Origin: Psychrobacter sp. FME6
Lineage (GTDB): Bacteria > Pseudomonadota > Gammaproteobacteria > Pseudomonadales > Moraxellaceae
Assembly (NCBI RefSeq): GCF_014861365.1
Contig: NZ_RRYW01000016.1
Span: forward strand, 1 to 47,784
Length of the DNA stretch: 47,784 nt
Direction of reading: 5' to 3'
The translations under genes were made by a program, and so were the position numbers. The notes under the pieces are model-generated. The model worked only from the letters and a program-made list of their open reading frames with translations, did no database searches and was not told the DNA's origin. Below are positions 26,076 to 36,600 of this stretch, piece after piece; within the stretch, counting starts at the first letter, position 1, and the number at the start of each line of letters is the position of its first letter.

Positions 26076-27503
26076 ATGCTAGCACCCCAAGATCAGTTGA
26101 CTGAGCTGGTACGTACGCTTGAGACTCAGCAGCATGTTTTTGCTACTGACCCACTTCTCATCACTGAAAAGCTGCAAGGGGAAGACGGCAAACCTCTGCA
26201 AAAGTTGCACCGCCGTGCCTCACGCATCGATAGTAATGGTGCGCTGGCACGAGTACTCGGTAAGATTGATGGTCGTATTAAAGGCATCATGGCGGTCATG
26301 AGCGTGGTCTGGTGTGTATCTGGTTTTTTGGGGTTGTTTACCCTTTTACAGACCAATGTCGTTAATTTCTTTTATGTGTTGGTCTGCTTATTAGGTTTTC
26401 ATACGATCATGCTGTTAGGCTGGCTGGTGATGACTTTGATTAATCAAGGGAAGCATTCATCAAATTGGTTTGCCAGTTTTGTGAGCCCCAGTTATCTAAT
26501 CCGTGGAAAAGATGATGTGACTAAGGCAGCAGTCGATTTATACGAACGTCAATTACAACACAGTGGGATGCGCTGGTATTTGGGACGATTTAGCCACCAG
26601 TTATGGCTTGCTACATTGACTGGTATGCTGCTGGCGATTATTTTTTTATTGATTGTGCGTCAGTATAGCTTTAGCTGGGAGTCCACATTATTATCAGATC
26701 AGGCGCTAATTACCCTCACCCAAGTACTCGGCTGGTTGCCAAGCATAGTTGGGTTTACGGTGCCAGACAGTACTGCTATCGTACAGAGCCGCTTGGTGAC
26801 GGATGCGATGCCGTTAACTGTCGCGCGGCAATGGGCAGGCTTGTTGGTAGGTAGCTTGCTGATGTACGGCATTGTACCGCGAGCGATTGCTTGGGCGTTT
26901 TGTGCATTGATGTTCCGTCGTAAAAAAATGCGTTTGGATATCAAACTACCTTATTATCAAAAGATTTTAAATTTTTGGCAGCGTCATGTGGTTGATGCTG
27001 ATGATTTTAATGAAGCACCTGCGCCTATCGCACCCAAAGCGACTGTCAGCGTCGGCAAGAAACTGGTAGCGTTACTTGAATATCCATCAGAGCAGAATAA
27101 CTGGTGGCAGTTGGGTCTTGATACCGAGATGAATAACCATAGCGAGATTGAAGACTTTGGCATCCTTGATGACCGTGATGATTTGGCACGGCTGATAACT
27201 TATTTAGAAGGTCATCCGGTACAAGTGTTACTCGGCATTCACAGCAAAGCGTTGCCTGACCGTGGCACATTGCGTAAACTCGATCAAATTGCTAGTCACG
27301 CAAAAGACGGACTTATTGTACAGCTGCTTAGTGATAACCGTATTACTAAGGATGTTATTGATAATAATATGGTTACGGATGAATTGGGTTCAGCTCAAGC
27401 ACAAGAGCAGTACTTAGCGAAAAAGGATGTTCGTTATCAACAATGGCAAACCGCCCTTGCCGCCCGAAAAATCGGTTTAGTTCGCCTTAGCGACAATGCG
27501 TAA
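26076..27503 (+). CDS. DUF2868-type membrane protein
   Basis: A 475-aa protein with four membrane segments (about 70-92, 97-122, 176-196, 253-280), a hydrophilic N terminus and a soluble C-terminal half (about 285-475). The layout and the gene order with the following GTPase match the DUF2868/DUF3482 pair known in proteobacteria. The function of the family is not established. The soluble half ends in alternating helices and strands (HPVQVLLGIHSKALPDRGTL), possibly a binding domain. It is 111 bp upstream of the GTPase and probably cotranscribed. Confidence 0.7.
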   Translation: MLAPQDQLTELVRTLETQQHVFATDPLLITEKLQGEDGKPLQKLHRRASRIDSNGALARVLGKIDGRIKGIMAVMSVVWCVSGFLGLFTLLQTNVVNFFYVLVCLLGFHTIMLLGWLVMTLINQGKHSSNWFASFVSPSYLIRGKDDVTKAAVDLYERQLQHSGMRWYLGRFSHQLWLATLTGMLLAIIFLLIVRQYSFSWESTLLSDQALITLTQVLGWLPSIVGFTVPDSTAIVQSRLVTDAMPLTVARQWAGLLVGSLLMYGIVPRAIAWAFCALMFRRKKMRLDIKLPYYQKILNFWQRHVVDADDFNEAPAPIAPKATVSVGKKLVALLEYPSEQNNWWQLGLDTEMNNHSEIEDFGILDDRDDLARLITYLEGHPVQVLLGIHSKALPDRGTLRKLDQIASHAKDGLIVQLLSDNRITKDVIDNNMVTDELGSAQAQEQYLAKKDVRYQQWQTALAARKIGLVRLSDNA

Positions 27504-27614
27504 TTAACAATCCTTATAGGTATTAATACCGATACTCAACCAGATTGTTTTGATAATTTGTCATAATCAGCTAAGACATTTCTTGGATATTAATAATAAC
27601 GATAAGATTTTATT

Positions 27615-29303
27615 ATGAATAACGATGATAACAATCAAAATAATGCTCGGAGCGGTAGTCATGCTGATAGCCTTTTTGCGGATAAAGCTTATCCTGCTGA
27701 TGCAACAAACCCACCAATGCCTCAGAATCAAGAAAACCACCAATCAGATCAAGTCATTGTTAATAACGAGGAACTGTCTTTAAGCAAACAAGCAGCGCCC
27801 ATTAATACACCCCCTCATAAAAAAACAATTGCCAGTGGCGAAGCGCTTAAATTAGCAGTCGTTGGTCATACTAATACCGGTAAAACCTCACTATTACGCA
27901 CGCTACTACGCGATGTATATTTTGGTGAAGTTAAAAATGAGGCCGCAACCACACGCCATGTAGAGCAAGCCCAGCTAACGGATAGCCAAACTGGTGAGGT
28001 TCTGGTGGCGTTATATGATACACCTGGTCTAGAAGATGCATCAGGGTTGATGGATTGGCTTGAAGACAATACGGCCAGTCGCCGGGATGGTATTGAACGC
28101 CTACAACAGTTTTTGGCCGCAGATATCGCTCAAAGCAACGGTAGTGATGTTTCGTATAATAGTCGCTCGAGTAAAGATAATCCACCAGGCTATGACTCGC
28201 AGAATTACGACTATAGCCAAGAAGCCAAAGTTATCCGTCAGCTGCTGGCTAGCGATATGGCAATCTACGTCGTCGATGCGCGTGAACCAGTATTGGGCAA
28301 ATATAAAGACGAGTTAGCTATCTTATCTTGGGCCGCGATACCCGTTATGCCAGTGTTTAACTTCACGGACAGTCAGGATGCCAATATCGATGAATGGCAG
28401 ACCATGCTGGCAAGACGTAATCTGCACATCTCTACGCGCTTCGATTCAGTTGCTTTCGAGTTTGAGGATGAGATGCGTCTGTGGCAAAACCTTGCCACCA
28501 TGTTGACTCATTCTGAGCTGCTTGAACAGTTAATGGTGCGCCGGACTGAAAACTGGGAACAGCTGTATGACGAGGCGCATATTATCATCGCTGACTTTTT
28601 GCTCAATGTGGCCGCTTTCGTCCGTGATATTAATGAAGATGACGATCCGTTGCCTGTATTAGAGCAAATGCAAGAGGCTGTTAGGCAAAGCGAACGTACA
28701 ATGCAAAACAACTTATTCAATTTATATAAATTTTATGATAATGCAGTAGCAGCAACACCGCTTGAGCTAAAAGCGTACCAACAAGATCCCTTTGACCCTG
28801 AACTGCTCAAAAGTTACGGTATTCGCACGACGTCTGGTGCGGCAGCTGGTGCATTATTAGGGTTAGGTATTGATGCAGCCGCGCTAGGCACTACCTTAGG
28901 CTTGGGCGCTGCCATTGGTGGTATTGCAGGCGGGTTACTATCTAATACCAGCAGTATCGCCGATAGAATTACCGGGGTAAAACGCTTATATATTGACCCT
29001 GCTACTTTGACTCTACTGGCTACTCGGGCAATCGATTTACTAACGGCGTTACGCCACCGTGGTCATGCTGCCACCGATGCTACCCAGCTGATTTATAATG
29101 GTGAGAAAGATAAGACTAAATCGGACACTGAAGGTGAGAGTTTAGTGACGTTATGGCCTGTACATAAACTACCAAGTGAGTTAAAAAAAGCGCGTGGTAA
29201 ACCGCAATGGTCATCACTCAGTAGCGGTAAGTCCGAACAAGCTCAGCTACTACGTGCAGATATGGCATGGGCGCTGGCAAGTAAGCTCCAAGCACATAAA
29301 TAA
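27615..29303 (+). CDS. GTPase with DUF3482-type C-terminal domain
   Basis: A 562-aa protein with an ~78-residue disordered Asn/Gln-rich lead, then a Ras-like G domain: Walker A GHTNTGKT (84-91), switch region TTRHVE and DTPG at 135-138. The G4 position reads NFTD instead of NKxD, so base specificity may be altered. The C-terminal half is helical and includes a Gly/Ala-rich hydrophobic hairpin around 405-445 (GAAAGALLGLGIDAAALG), of the kind that enters or crosses membranes. The pairing with a DUF2868 membrane protein suggests a membrane-associated GTPase system. The biological role is unknown. Confidence 0.75.
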   Translation: MNNDDNNQNNARSGSHADSLFADKAYPADATNPPMPQNQENHQSDQVIVNNEELSLSKQAAPINTPPHKKTIASGEALKLAVVGHTNTGKTSLLRTLLRDVYFGEVKNEAATTRHVEQAQLTDSQTGEVLVALYDTPGLEDASGLMDWLEDNTASRRDGIERLQQFLAADIAQSNGSDVSYNSRSSKDNPPGYDSQNYDYSQEAKVIRQLLASDMAIYVVDAREPVLGKYKDELAILSWAAIPVMPVFNFTDSQDANIDEWQTMLARRNLHISTRFDSVAFEFEDEMRLWQNLATMLTHSELLEQLMVRRTENWEQLYDEAHIIIADFLLNVAAFVRDINEDDDPLPVLEQMQEAVRQSERTMQNNLFNLYKFYDNAVAATPLELKAYQQDPFDPELLKSYGIRTTSGAAAGALLGLGIDAAALGTTLGLGAAIGGIAGGLLSNTSSIADRITGVKRLYIDPATLTLLATRAIDLLTALRHRGHAATDATQLIYNGEKDKTKSDTEGESLVTLWPVHKLPSELKKARGKPQWSSLSSGKSEQAQLLRADMAWALASKLQAHK

Positions 29304-29422
29304 TAGCAACGAGTGTTCTTAATCTGAACAAAATTTTTAAATGGGCCGCAAATAAAAATACGCCCTAAGCACTTTTGAGTGAGTTGAATATATTAAGTGG
29401 CAATTAAACCTAAGGAAAATTA

Positions 29423-30091
29423 ATGACATACTATTTTGGATTCGTCCCTTCAGATAAGTTAAAAGAGCTAATCATTGAGGCCGAGCAAGTCATCACATCA
29501 GATGAACAAGTAGACTACTACCCTTATCGCGATGCGTTAACCCATCAAACGGCGCGTGACCTTATCGACAACTTATTGGTTGGGTTGGTTGAGATTATTC
29601 CGAACCCTGAACGCCAGGCATCTATGCGTAAAGTTGTGGCTACGGTTGAACGGGCGACAGATACATTGTTAAATATCTTACTGGGTAAAGAAAATAATGA
29701 GGAAGTACTGCCAAGCTTTCATTTCTTAAGAGATCAAGCAACTTTTACTGATAATGAAGGTGTAAAACGTGTGGGTTTTAAGTTATCTGAAGCAGATGCT
29801 CAAACCATCAATAAAGGCTTTGCTGCTATTACCCCTGAACACGTAGATATGAAGATATTCAAAACAGCGCTTGAAACAATGAATGAAGAGACCCTGACTC
29901 ACTTTATCAGTCGCTATGCTGATACTCTCAAGTTAGGCATGATTAAACGTAAGTCTGTCCCAGTCGCTAAAGCTGCTATTGATAAAGGGATGGGTATGGC
30001 GCTGAATAAACTACTGCCTGACTTACCTGACAATTCATTGAATCGTTTAGCAAACTATTACCGTCCTTTCATCGTAGAAAAACCAGAATAA
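29423..30091 (+). CDS. Hypothetical 222-aa protein
   Basis: Family not recognised. It begins MTYYFGFVPSDKLKELIIEA and is mostly helical, with no membrane segment or signal peptide and no Cys. TAAGGAAAAT precedes the ATG. It follows the GTPase gene by 119 bp in the same direction and may belong with the DUF2868-GTPase pair. Normal composition and a good Shine-Dalgarno support a real gene. Confidence 0.7.
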   Translation: MTYYFGFVPSDKLKELIIEAEQVITSDEQVDYYPYRDALTHQTARDLIDNLLVGLVEIIPNPERQASMRKVVATVERATDTLLNILLGKENNEEVLPSFHFLRDQATFTDNEGVKRVGFKLSEADAQTINKGFAAITPEHVDMKIFKTALETMNEETLTHFISRYADTLKLGMIKRKSVPVAKAAIDKGMGMALNKLLPDLPDNSLNRLANYYRPFIVEKPE

Positions 30092-30184
30092 AACAAGAGT
30101 CTTTGGGTTTATTAGAAATGTAATGTTGGGCAAGTTTGCTAAAATTTGCTAAAATAGGCGGCACTTTTATCGAAGGCGCAACTC

Positions 30185-30748
30185 ATGACCCAAATTAGTA
30201 ACCAAGAAATCGAAAAAACCCTGCGTAACTCAGACTGCCTTATCAGCAGTATCGAAGTCGCCGCTGCTTATGAGCGCCTTGCCGCCCAGCTCAACTTACA
30301 CTATGCTGGCTTGAATCCAATTGTTATGGTCGTTATGAACGGTGGACTTATTCCCGCTGGTCAATTACTGACTCATCTGACCTTCTACCATCGTATGCAC
30401 TACATCCATGCGTCACGCTATCGTGATAACGAAGGTACTAATGATCTTGATTGGAAGTTTAAACCTGATGTCAGTATCGCTGGTGAACACGTATTGTTGA
30501 TTGATGATATTTTTGATGAAGGCATTACTCTAAAAGCCATCGTTGAAGAGCTGGGTAAAGAAAAGCCATTATCTATTGAGTCTTGTGTACTACTTAACAA
30601 AGAACACGACCGTAAAGTTGCAGACTTTGCAGTGGATTTTGTGGGTATCAATGTCGCAGATCGTTATGTTTATGGCTGCGGTATGGATTTTCATGGTTAC
30701 TTACGTCATCTGCCTGGTATCTACGCTATCAAAGAAGACAAAGTTTAA
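30185..30748 (+). CDS. hpt: Hypoxanthine-guanine phosphoribosyltransferase
   Basis: Purine salvage: transfers the phosphoribosyl group of PRPP to hypoxanthine or guanine. The 187-aa protein has the type I PRTase PRPP-binding motif VLLIDDIFDEGIT at about 103-115, the NGGLIPAG loop near residues 56-63 and the C-terminal GCGMDFHGYLRHLPGIYAI that holds the purine base. This version resembles the short Pseudomonas/Acinetobacter-type enzymes. It is followed by a strong terminator at 30767. Confidence 0.87.
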   Translation: MTQISNQEIEKTLRNSDCLISSIEVAAAYERLAAQLNLHYAGLNPIVMVVMNGGLIPAGQLLTHLTFYHRMHYIHASRYRDNEGTNDLDWKFKPDVSIAGEHVLLIDDIFDEGITLKAIVEELGKEKPLSIESCVLLNKEHDRKVADFAVDFVGINVADRYVYGCGMDFHGYLRHLPGIYAIKEDKV

Positions 30749-30766
30749 ATCTACGGATTTGAATTT

Positions 30767-30796
30767 AAAAAAAGCATCCGTTTGGATGCTTTTTTC
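30767..30796. terminator. Bidirectional terminator between hpt and mepB
   Basis: AAAAAAGCATCC (30768-30779), loop GTTT, GGATGCTTTTTT (30784-30795). It serves hpt on the plus strand and the recC-mepB unit on the minus strand. Confidence 0.92.
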
Positions 30797-30820
30797 TTTT
30801 TTGGTGAAATGTTCATACTT

Positions 30821-31339
30821 TTACTCGTACAACTCTAGTATTTTTGCAGACGGCAATACGCGTGTATCGGCAACGGTAAAGAAGTAATCCAGTTGCCAAT
30901 TTTGGGTTCTTATGGCGGTCTTACTAGTTGGTTTGTCCCAGCTAGGATAAACCCTTATCCCCATCTTACCTTTGGTAGAATGAGATTTAAGAATATTGTT
31001 TTTAAGTAGAATATCTTTTGGGAAAACAAACTGTCCAAGTGTATTATCATCTTTAAAGGTAGTTATAACTAATAAATCTGGTGATTCATTATACTGAAAA
31101 GGTTGGTTAGCACCTTCATCATCTTTTTCCCAGAAAGTAACAAACTGCCCTACTTTGCTAGGTGTTTGTTTGGCAACTCTAAATCGAACGGTTCTAATCG
31201 CTGATTTACAGGATAACTCAAACCTACCAGCTGCGTATTCTGAATTTTGCTTCTCCTCTACAGCCGAAGCTGCAGTCAACTGATTAGGCTTGTATATGAA
31301 TTCATTTATATACTCTAGCACAGTAGAAAAAACATGCAT
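30821..31339 (-). CDS. MepB-family protein
   Basis: A 172-aa soluble protein resembling Staphylococcus MepB, whose function is unknown. Diagnostic parts are AGRFELSCKSAIRTVRFRVA, KVGQFVTFWEKD, GQFVFPKDILL and the C-terminal VYPSWDKPTSKTAIRTQNWQ. AAGG precedes the ATG at 31339. It starts only 25 bp after recD ends and shares the strand, so it is likely the last gene of the recCBD transcript; in staphylococci the relative lies with a multidrug pump instead. The conserved Arg/Lys/Asp/Trp residues suggest a small nucleic-acid-binding or enzymatic fold, but this is a guess. Confidence 0.75.
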   Translation of the reverse strand: MHVFSTVLEYINEFIYKPNQLTAASAVEEKQNSEYAAGRFELSCKSAIRTVRFRVAKQTPSKVGQFVTFWEKDDEGANQPFQYNESPDLLVITTFKDDNTLGQFVFPKDILLKNNILKSHSTKGKMGIRVYPSWDKPTSKTAIRTQNWQLDYFFTVADTRVLPSAKILELYE

Positions 31340-31364
31340 TTTAATCCTTTTTCTATCTTTCTTT

Positions 31365-33614
31365 TTAAGACTTATCTATCAGTCTTTCAAACTGTAAACT
31401 TAGCCCAGTTTGACGCATCGTTGGCGTTGATAATGCGCGGGTGAATGCAGATGCTGTACTAAAAATAGAAACCTGCTTTTTAGCACGTGTTACAGCGGTA
31501 TATATTAACTCTTGACTCAGCAAGCGCGCATTATTATCGTCAAAGCTGATAGCCACATGATCAAACTCTGACCCTTGCGATTTATGGATAGTCATCGCAT
31601 AAGCAGTCGCAATCATCTCATCACTTAGCATATTAATATTAATACCTTGCTTTTTGTTTTCAAAAAATACTTGCAAACGTCCTTTCTCAGTTTGCAAACA
31701 AATACCAATATCGCCATTAAATAGCCCTAGTTCATAATTGTTTTGTAGAACCATCACTGGACGACCGTGATACCAAGGTGATTTTGATAGTGGTAATTTT
31801 AGTTGGGTTTTGTGCTGCTCACTTAAGTAGCTATTAATTTTATGATCGCCACAACGTCCATGATGTCCAGCCGTTAATACTCGAAACTGATTTAATATGT
31901 TTATAAGTTCAACAAAGTTATTAAGGTATTCCTTTGTTGGTATAGATTTCGCTTTTTTTATTTTTGTTAGTATTTTTTGGGTTTTTTTAAAGTATTGAAA
32001 GTATTTATTTGAGATTTCTTTTAAGAATTTATAATTGCTTAGGCTATTTTTCATCTTATCAGTTGTTATACTATTATTAATATCTTCATCCGTCGTAGTA
32101 GATGTTTCTAAATGATAAAAATCTAAGGTGTCGTCGTCTTGAAGGAGCTGCCAAACGGCTGACATATTGCGAGCGCTTATTTGGTCTTCATCGGCTTGGT
32201 TAATCAATTTGGCAAGCTTGCCTATACCTGAATCTTCTGTAAAACGCCGACTGGCTACTAAGCACTGATGTACGTCCTGTAGCACAGGTATACGGCACAA
32301 ATCTGCCAGTACCGCCCCTGCATCGACTGCTGCCAGTTGGTTGGCATCACCAAGTAGTATCAACCGCGCATTGGGCTTAATAGCACTCACTAAATGATTG
32401 GCCAACTCCACCCCAAGCATAGAAGCTTCATCAACGATGATAATGTCTTCACTGAGCGGATTGTCTTTATTGTAGCGAGGGCGACCACCCCGCCCGATGC
32501 CAAGCAAGCGGTGAATGGTCTTCGCTTCTGGTAGCTGTATAGAGACGCCGGCTTGCTGTATAGCGTCCTGTAATGATTCCTGCATGCGCTGAGCAGCTTT
32601 ACCCGTTGGAGCTGCCAATGCTAAATTGGCTTTTGACTCGTGGCTTTCATTGTCTTCAGCGCTCTCTGGCTGCAGTGCCATGACTAGCTGGGCTACGGTA
32701 AAGGTCTTACCGGTCCCTGGCCCACCGGTGATGATACTGAACGCCGATCGGTTTGCCATATGGATAGCATCCTGTTGTTCGGTATTTAATAGCGGGTTGA
32801 GCGTTATTGGTAATTCTATAAGAGCTTGGTCTTTGATACGCATAACATGCTGTGCCAATGCGTATTCTGCTTGCCAAGTACGATGCAGCCATAAGGTAGT
32901 TTTGGTTATGTTGTTATTTGAGGTTTTGTCCATTTGAAAAATAATTGGGCTGGCAATTTCACTTTCCTCTTTTTTAGTATTGGTAAATAGTGTGTTTTTT
33001 TCTAATAGCTGGATAAATTTGCTTAGGCTATTTTCTATTGAAGTAGAACTCTTTGCTATGTCTACCAAAGCTTTATAAAGCTCGGCGCATACTTTGTGGC
33101 GTTGTCCTAATACCTGCCTCTCATACACTGGCAATGTTGATTGACGCATTGCCGTAACCCATATTAATTCGTTTTCTAATAGCTCAGTAACCGATATATC
33201 CGGCGTCGCACTCACTAATGCCGACCATAGTGGCTGTAATAAAGGTTGCAGTAACTGTTGCTGCCAAGCAAATAAGCCAGTATCTATATTAAGTGTATTA
33301 TTGCTTGCTTTATCATTAGATACATCGAGTACCAATACGGTATGCCCTTCTTCTAAGCGCTGTATCAGCACTTCAAATAATACCTCAAACAACCAGCCTT
33401 GTGCGTCTTTAGCCTGCTCAGACGTATTAAGTACCAACTGACTCTGATAAGCCACTTGCGTTTGTGCGCGTCGCTGCAATAGATACTGGCTAACAGTCGT
33501 CGCCCAGCTACTGCCGATATCATTACTCATAATATTTTGATCATTAGTCTTGTGACCCGCGTTGGTTGTTTTCTCTTGCTTGATACCGCTAGCTGTACTT
33601 TTAATGTCACTCAT
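31365..33614 (-). CDS. recD: Exodeoxyribonuclease V subunit alpha (RecD)
   Basis: RecD is the 5'-3' helicase motor of RecBCD. The 749-aa protein has Walker A ITGGPGTGKTFTVAQLV at about 291-307, DExx box IIVDEASMLG, and the late motifs TIHKSQGSEFDHVAISFD and LIYTAVTRAKKQVSIF. It is longer than E. coli RecD (608 aa), mainly because of a Thr/Asp then Lys-rich segment around residues 505-570 (KKTQKILTKIKKAKSIP) and other linkers. It begins 40 bp after recB and is followed by mepB at 25 bp. Confidence 0.93.
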   Translation of the reverse strand: MSDIKSTASGIKQEKTTNAGHKTNDQNIMSNDIGSSWATTVSQYLLQRRAQTQVAYQSQLVLNTSEQAKDAQGWLFEVLFEVLIQRLEEGHTVLVLDVSNDKASNNTLNIDTGLFAWQQQLLQPLLQPLWSALVSATPDISVTELLENELIWVTAMRQSTLPVYERQVLGQRHKVCAELYKALVDIAKSSTSIENSLSKFIQLLEKNTLFTNTKKEESEIASPIIFQMDKTSNNNITKTTLWLHRTWQAEYALAQHVMRIKDQALIELPITLNPLLNTEQQDAIHMANRSAFSIITGGPGTGKTFTVAQLVMALQPESAEDNESHESKANLALAAPTGKAAQRMQESLQDAIQQAGVSIQLPEAKTIHRLLGIGRGGRPRYNKDNPLSEDIIIVDEASMLGVELANHLVSAIKPNARLILLGDANQLAAVDAGAVLADLCRIPVLQDVHQCLVASRRFTEDSGIGKLAKLINQADEDQISARNMSAVWQLLQDDDTLDFYHLETSTTTDEDINNSITTDKMKNSLSNYKFLKEISNKYFQYFKKTQKILTKIKKAKSIPTKEYLNNFVELINILNQFRVLTAGHHGRCGDHKINSYLSEQHKTQLKLPLSKSPWYHGRPVMVLQNNYELGLFNGDIGICLQTEKGRLQVFFENKKQGININMLSDEMIATAYAMTIHKSQGSEFDHVAISFDDNNARLLSQELIYTAVTRAKKQVSIFSTASAFTRALSTPTMRQTGLSLQFERLIDKS

Positions 33615-33654
33615 TATCTATCCATTTTTATCATTGTTTTAATCTGTTAATCGG

Positions 33655-36600
33655 CTAGACACTGGGGCTACCGAACATCTCATCCAATGCGTTGACCAGC
33701 TCAAACGGTATTTGCCACTGAATACGTCCGTAGTTCTCTCTACCTGTTGAGTCAATACCACGCAAAAATACATATTCTACAGCGCCTAAATATTGCATCT
33801 CATTGCCTTCATAGTTTTTTAGACGTAAACGTAAAAAACGATGCAATGCCACTTGATAAATGGCGGCTTGTAACCAGTAGCCTGCTTTATTCATGGCTGC
33901 ACTTAGATTGTCGCCATTATAATTGCTTAGGCTATTTCCTAAATAGTTACTTTTATAATCAACTACATAAAACTTGCCAGCGCACTCGTATACAAGATCA
34001 ATCTCACCACGTAAATAACGATAAATATGGTTAGAAAACTGCGGGGAAAGCTCAATGTGTTTTTCTGGCTCGTCGGGTAAATACTGTGTAAATATTTGAT
34101 TGATATGTTCAGGCGTAAAATCTTCTGACAGCCCCATATTAAAGCCAAGCTCTGCAATACGCTGCCTAGCCGGTATTTCCTGCAAAGCCTGACCAGAGGC
34201 TAATAACGGTGCTGCCAACACATCTTCTACCCATGATATTAATTGATCATGGGCAACACCTAACTGACGGGCTTCATCTGACTCTGACTGAACACCATCG
34301 GCACCCAACTCTAAAGACATCGTATTGTCTGGCTGTAGGCGTTGTTGCGAAGTGGCGCTGGCATAGCTTATCGGCAACTGATACTGACGAATGCTTTGAT
34401 CAATAATCACTGACCATTTGCTGTTATCTGTAAAGTCTATCCTTTCAAAAACTTCATGCAAAAATGTACCAGCATTAGCACCTTTGACAAAACGAAATCG
34501 AATGTCATCGCTGGTGATTGGATTAATAGCATTACCGCCATTCTGTGAATCCTGCTGCGACTCGCTACCATCTAGATACTTAGATGCTAAGTTCATACTA
34601 TCAGTCAGGTCTAAATCATCCTCTACCCCATCATCGAAAACAGCCAATGCTTGGCTCTGCTCATTCAGCTGACGCGATAGTGCGGTAAAGCTGGTCTTAG
34701 CCCAACCTTTAAATGAGTTGCGTTGTAACTGTGCATACGCACCTTGATAATCGATGCGTAACCCCGTATCAGCAATCAAAGTAGGTTCATTAATATCGGA
34801 TTTCTTAGAAGCTTTGCTATTCACAACCTCTTCGGCAGCGGGCTCAACAGCGGCATATTCTAGCCAGCCAATATAGGGCTTTAGTCTGTCTGGTAGTACA
34901 AACTTATGATCTTCACAGCTTAGCCATTGTAAGCTTGGCTTACGCTCAGCATCCGTTTTATTATAGCTGTCCTTGAGTACCATATATAACTGCTCACTGG
35001 CACGTGTAAAGGCAACGTAACCCAGCCGTCTGAGCTCTTCATAGTTTTCAGTGGTTTCAAATTGGGCGTAATAGTCTGTGGGTGTTTCACCCTTAGCAGA
35101 CTTACTATGCGGCTTGCCTTTACTGGCAGATAAACAGCGCTCTGTCTTATCTGCCTCAATGTCATGAACGTCATGGTCGTATAAAAACAAATTATGATTG
35201 CTACGACCACCAGCTTTGGGACTGGCGCCATCCATACCAACGACATAGACAATTGGGAACTCAAGCCCTTTAGACTTATGAATGGTCATCAGCTGCACAC
35301 CTGACTCAGTCGGTAATGGCTGCTGCTGTGCCCATTCAGGCGTGCGACTGCTATGCATGTTCTTCTTATACCATGCCAGTAGCTCATACTCTCCGATATG
35401 CATGCCGTGCTGCGCCAAAATGTCGAGCAAATGACGCAAATCCATCAAATAGCGCGCACCGTCTTCTAGGTCAGCTAGACCGACCCAAACGTTTTGATTC
35501 TTTGCTTGTCTATCAGCTTGTCGAGTATTTTGGCTAACCATAGGATTGCGACCAAACAGGTAATGCAATGCCGATAAAATCCCGTTGTGCTGCCAATATG
35601 ATGCGGCGGTCTTTAAGTACAGCTGGAAGTCTTGATAACGCTGTTTTAATTCTGCTTGCTCTGTATCTATTTCTTTTTCTATGCTCGCTCTGTCATCTTC
35701 TATCTCTGCTTGGTCAGCATCAGCTTCATCACTTGACATCAATACCTGTACGTCATTCAAACTCATCTGATAAAAGTTACTGGTCAATACACGATTAATG
35801 ATGTCTCGGCGATGGGGCCGTAGCATTGCTTCTAATAAAGCCGCCAAATCAGCGGCGATAGGCGTATCAAAGACGTTTTTTTCTGCAGTCTCTAAAGTCG
35901 GTACGCCAAGCTTACTGAGCATGACCTCGACTTGTTTTAGCTCATGCTTACGTCGTCCCAATACGCCTATATCATTTGGTTTAATCGGTCGCCCTTCGAT
36001 GGTTTGCTGACTTGCCAGCAACGCGGCGATATGTAAGGCAGTGAGCTCACACGCATCGTACTTGGCTTGTTTATCATACGGCAGATGAATCACACTAACA
36101 GGGCTGCTAGATAAAACATCCGAATTTGCTGATGACGCCTTTACTCGTCTTTCTGCAGATATTTGCCATGAGAGTCGCGGATTGGTATTTGCCGCTGTAA
36201 TATGCTGGTAGTAGATACTCTTACCCAACTGCGCTAACTGACTGGCTTTGTCAAAACCAACATCTTGTGAATCCGCTACAGGAGCTGGTCTACCAAACCA
36301 ATGGTTTAAGGCGGTAATCAAACGCTCATTAGAGCGCCGATTGATATCCAAGCTCATAATAGTATCTTTAGCAAACTTGGCTTTCATGGCGTTATAGTTG
36401 GCAACATCACCACCACGAAAACCATAAATCGCTTGTTTTGGATCACCGACGAGCAATAAGAAGCCGCGACTGCCTCTTTGATTAGCATTATCTTTATTAC
36501 TGTCAGCATTTTTAGACAAGTAAATGCGCTCAATCATGCGCGCTTGCTCACCATTGATATCTTGCGACTCATCAATCAAGGCCACAGGATAATGATGACG

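Noticed and set aside
30543..30887. 114-aa plus-strand frame overlapping the end of hpt
   Set aside because: It overlaps hpt in another frame, crosses its terminator and runs into mepB antisense.
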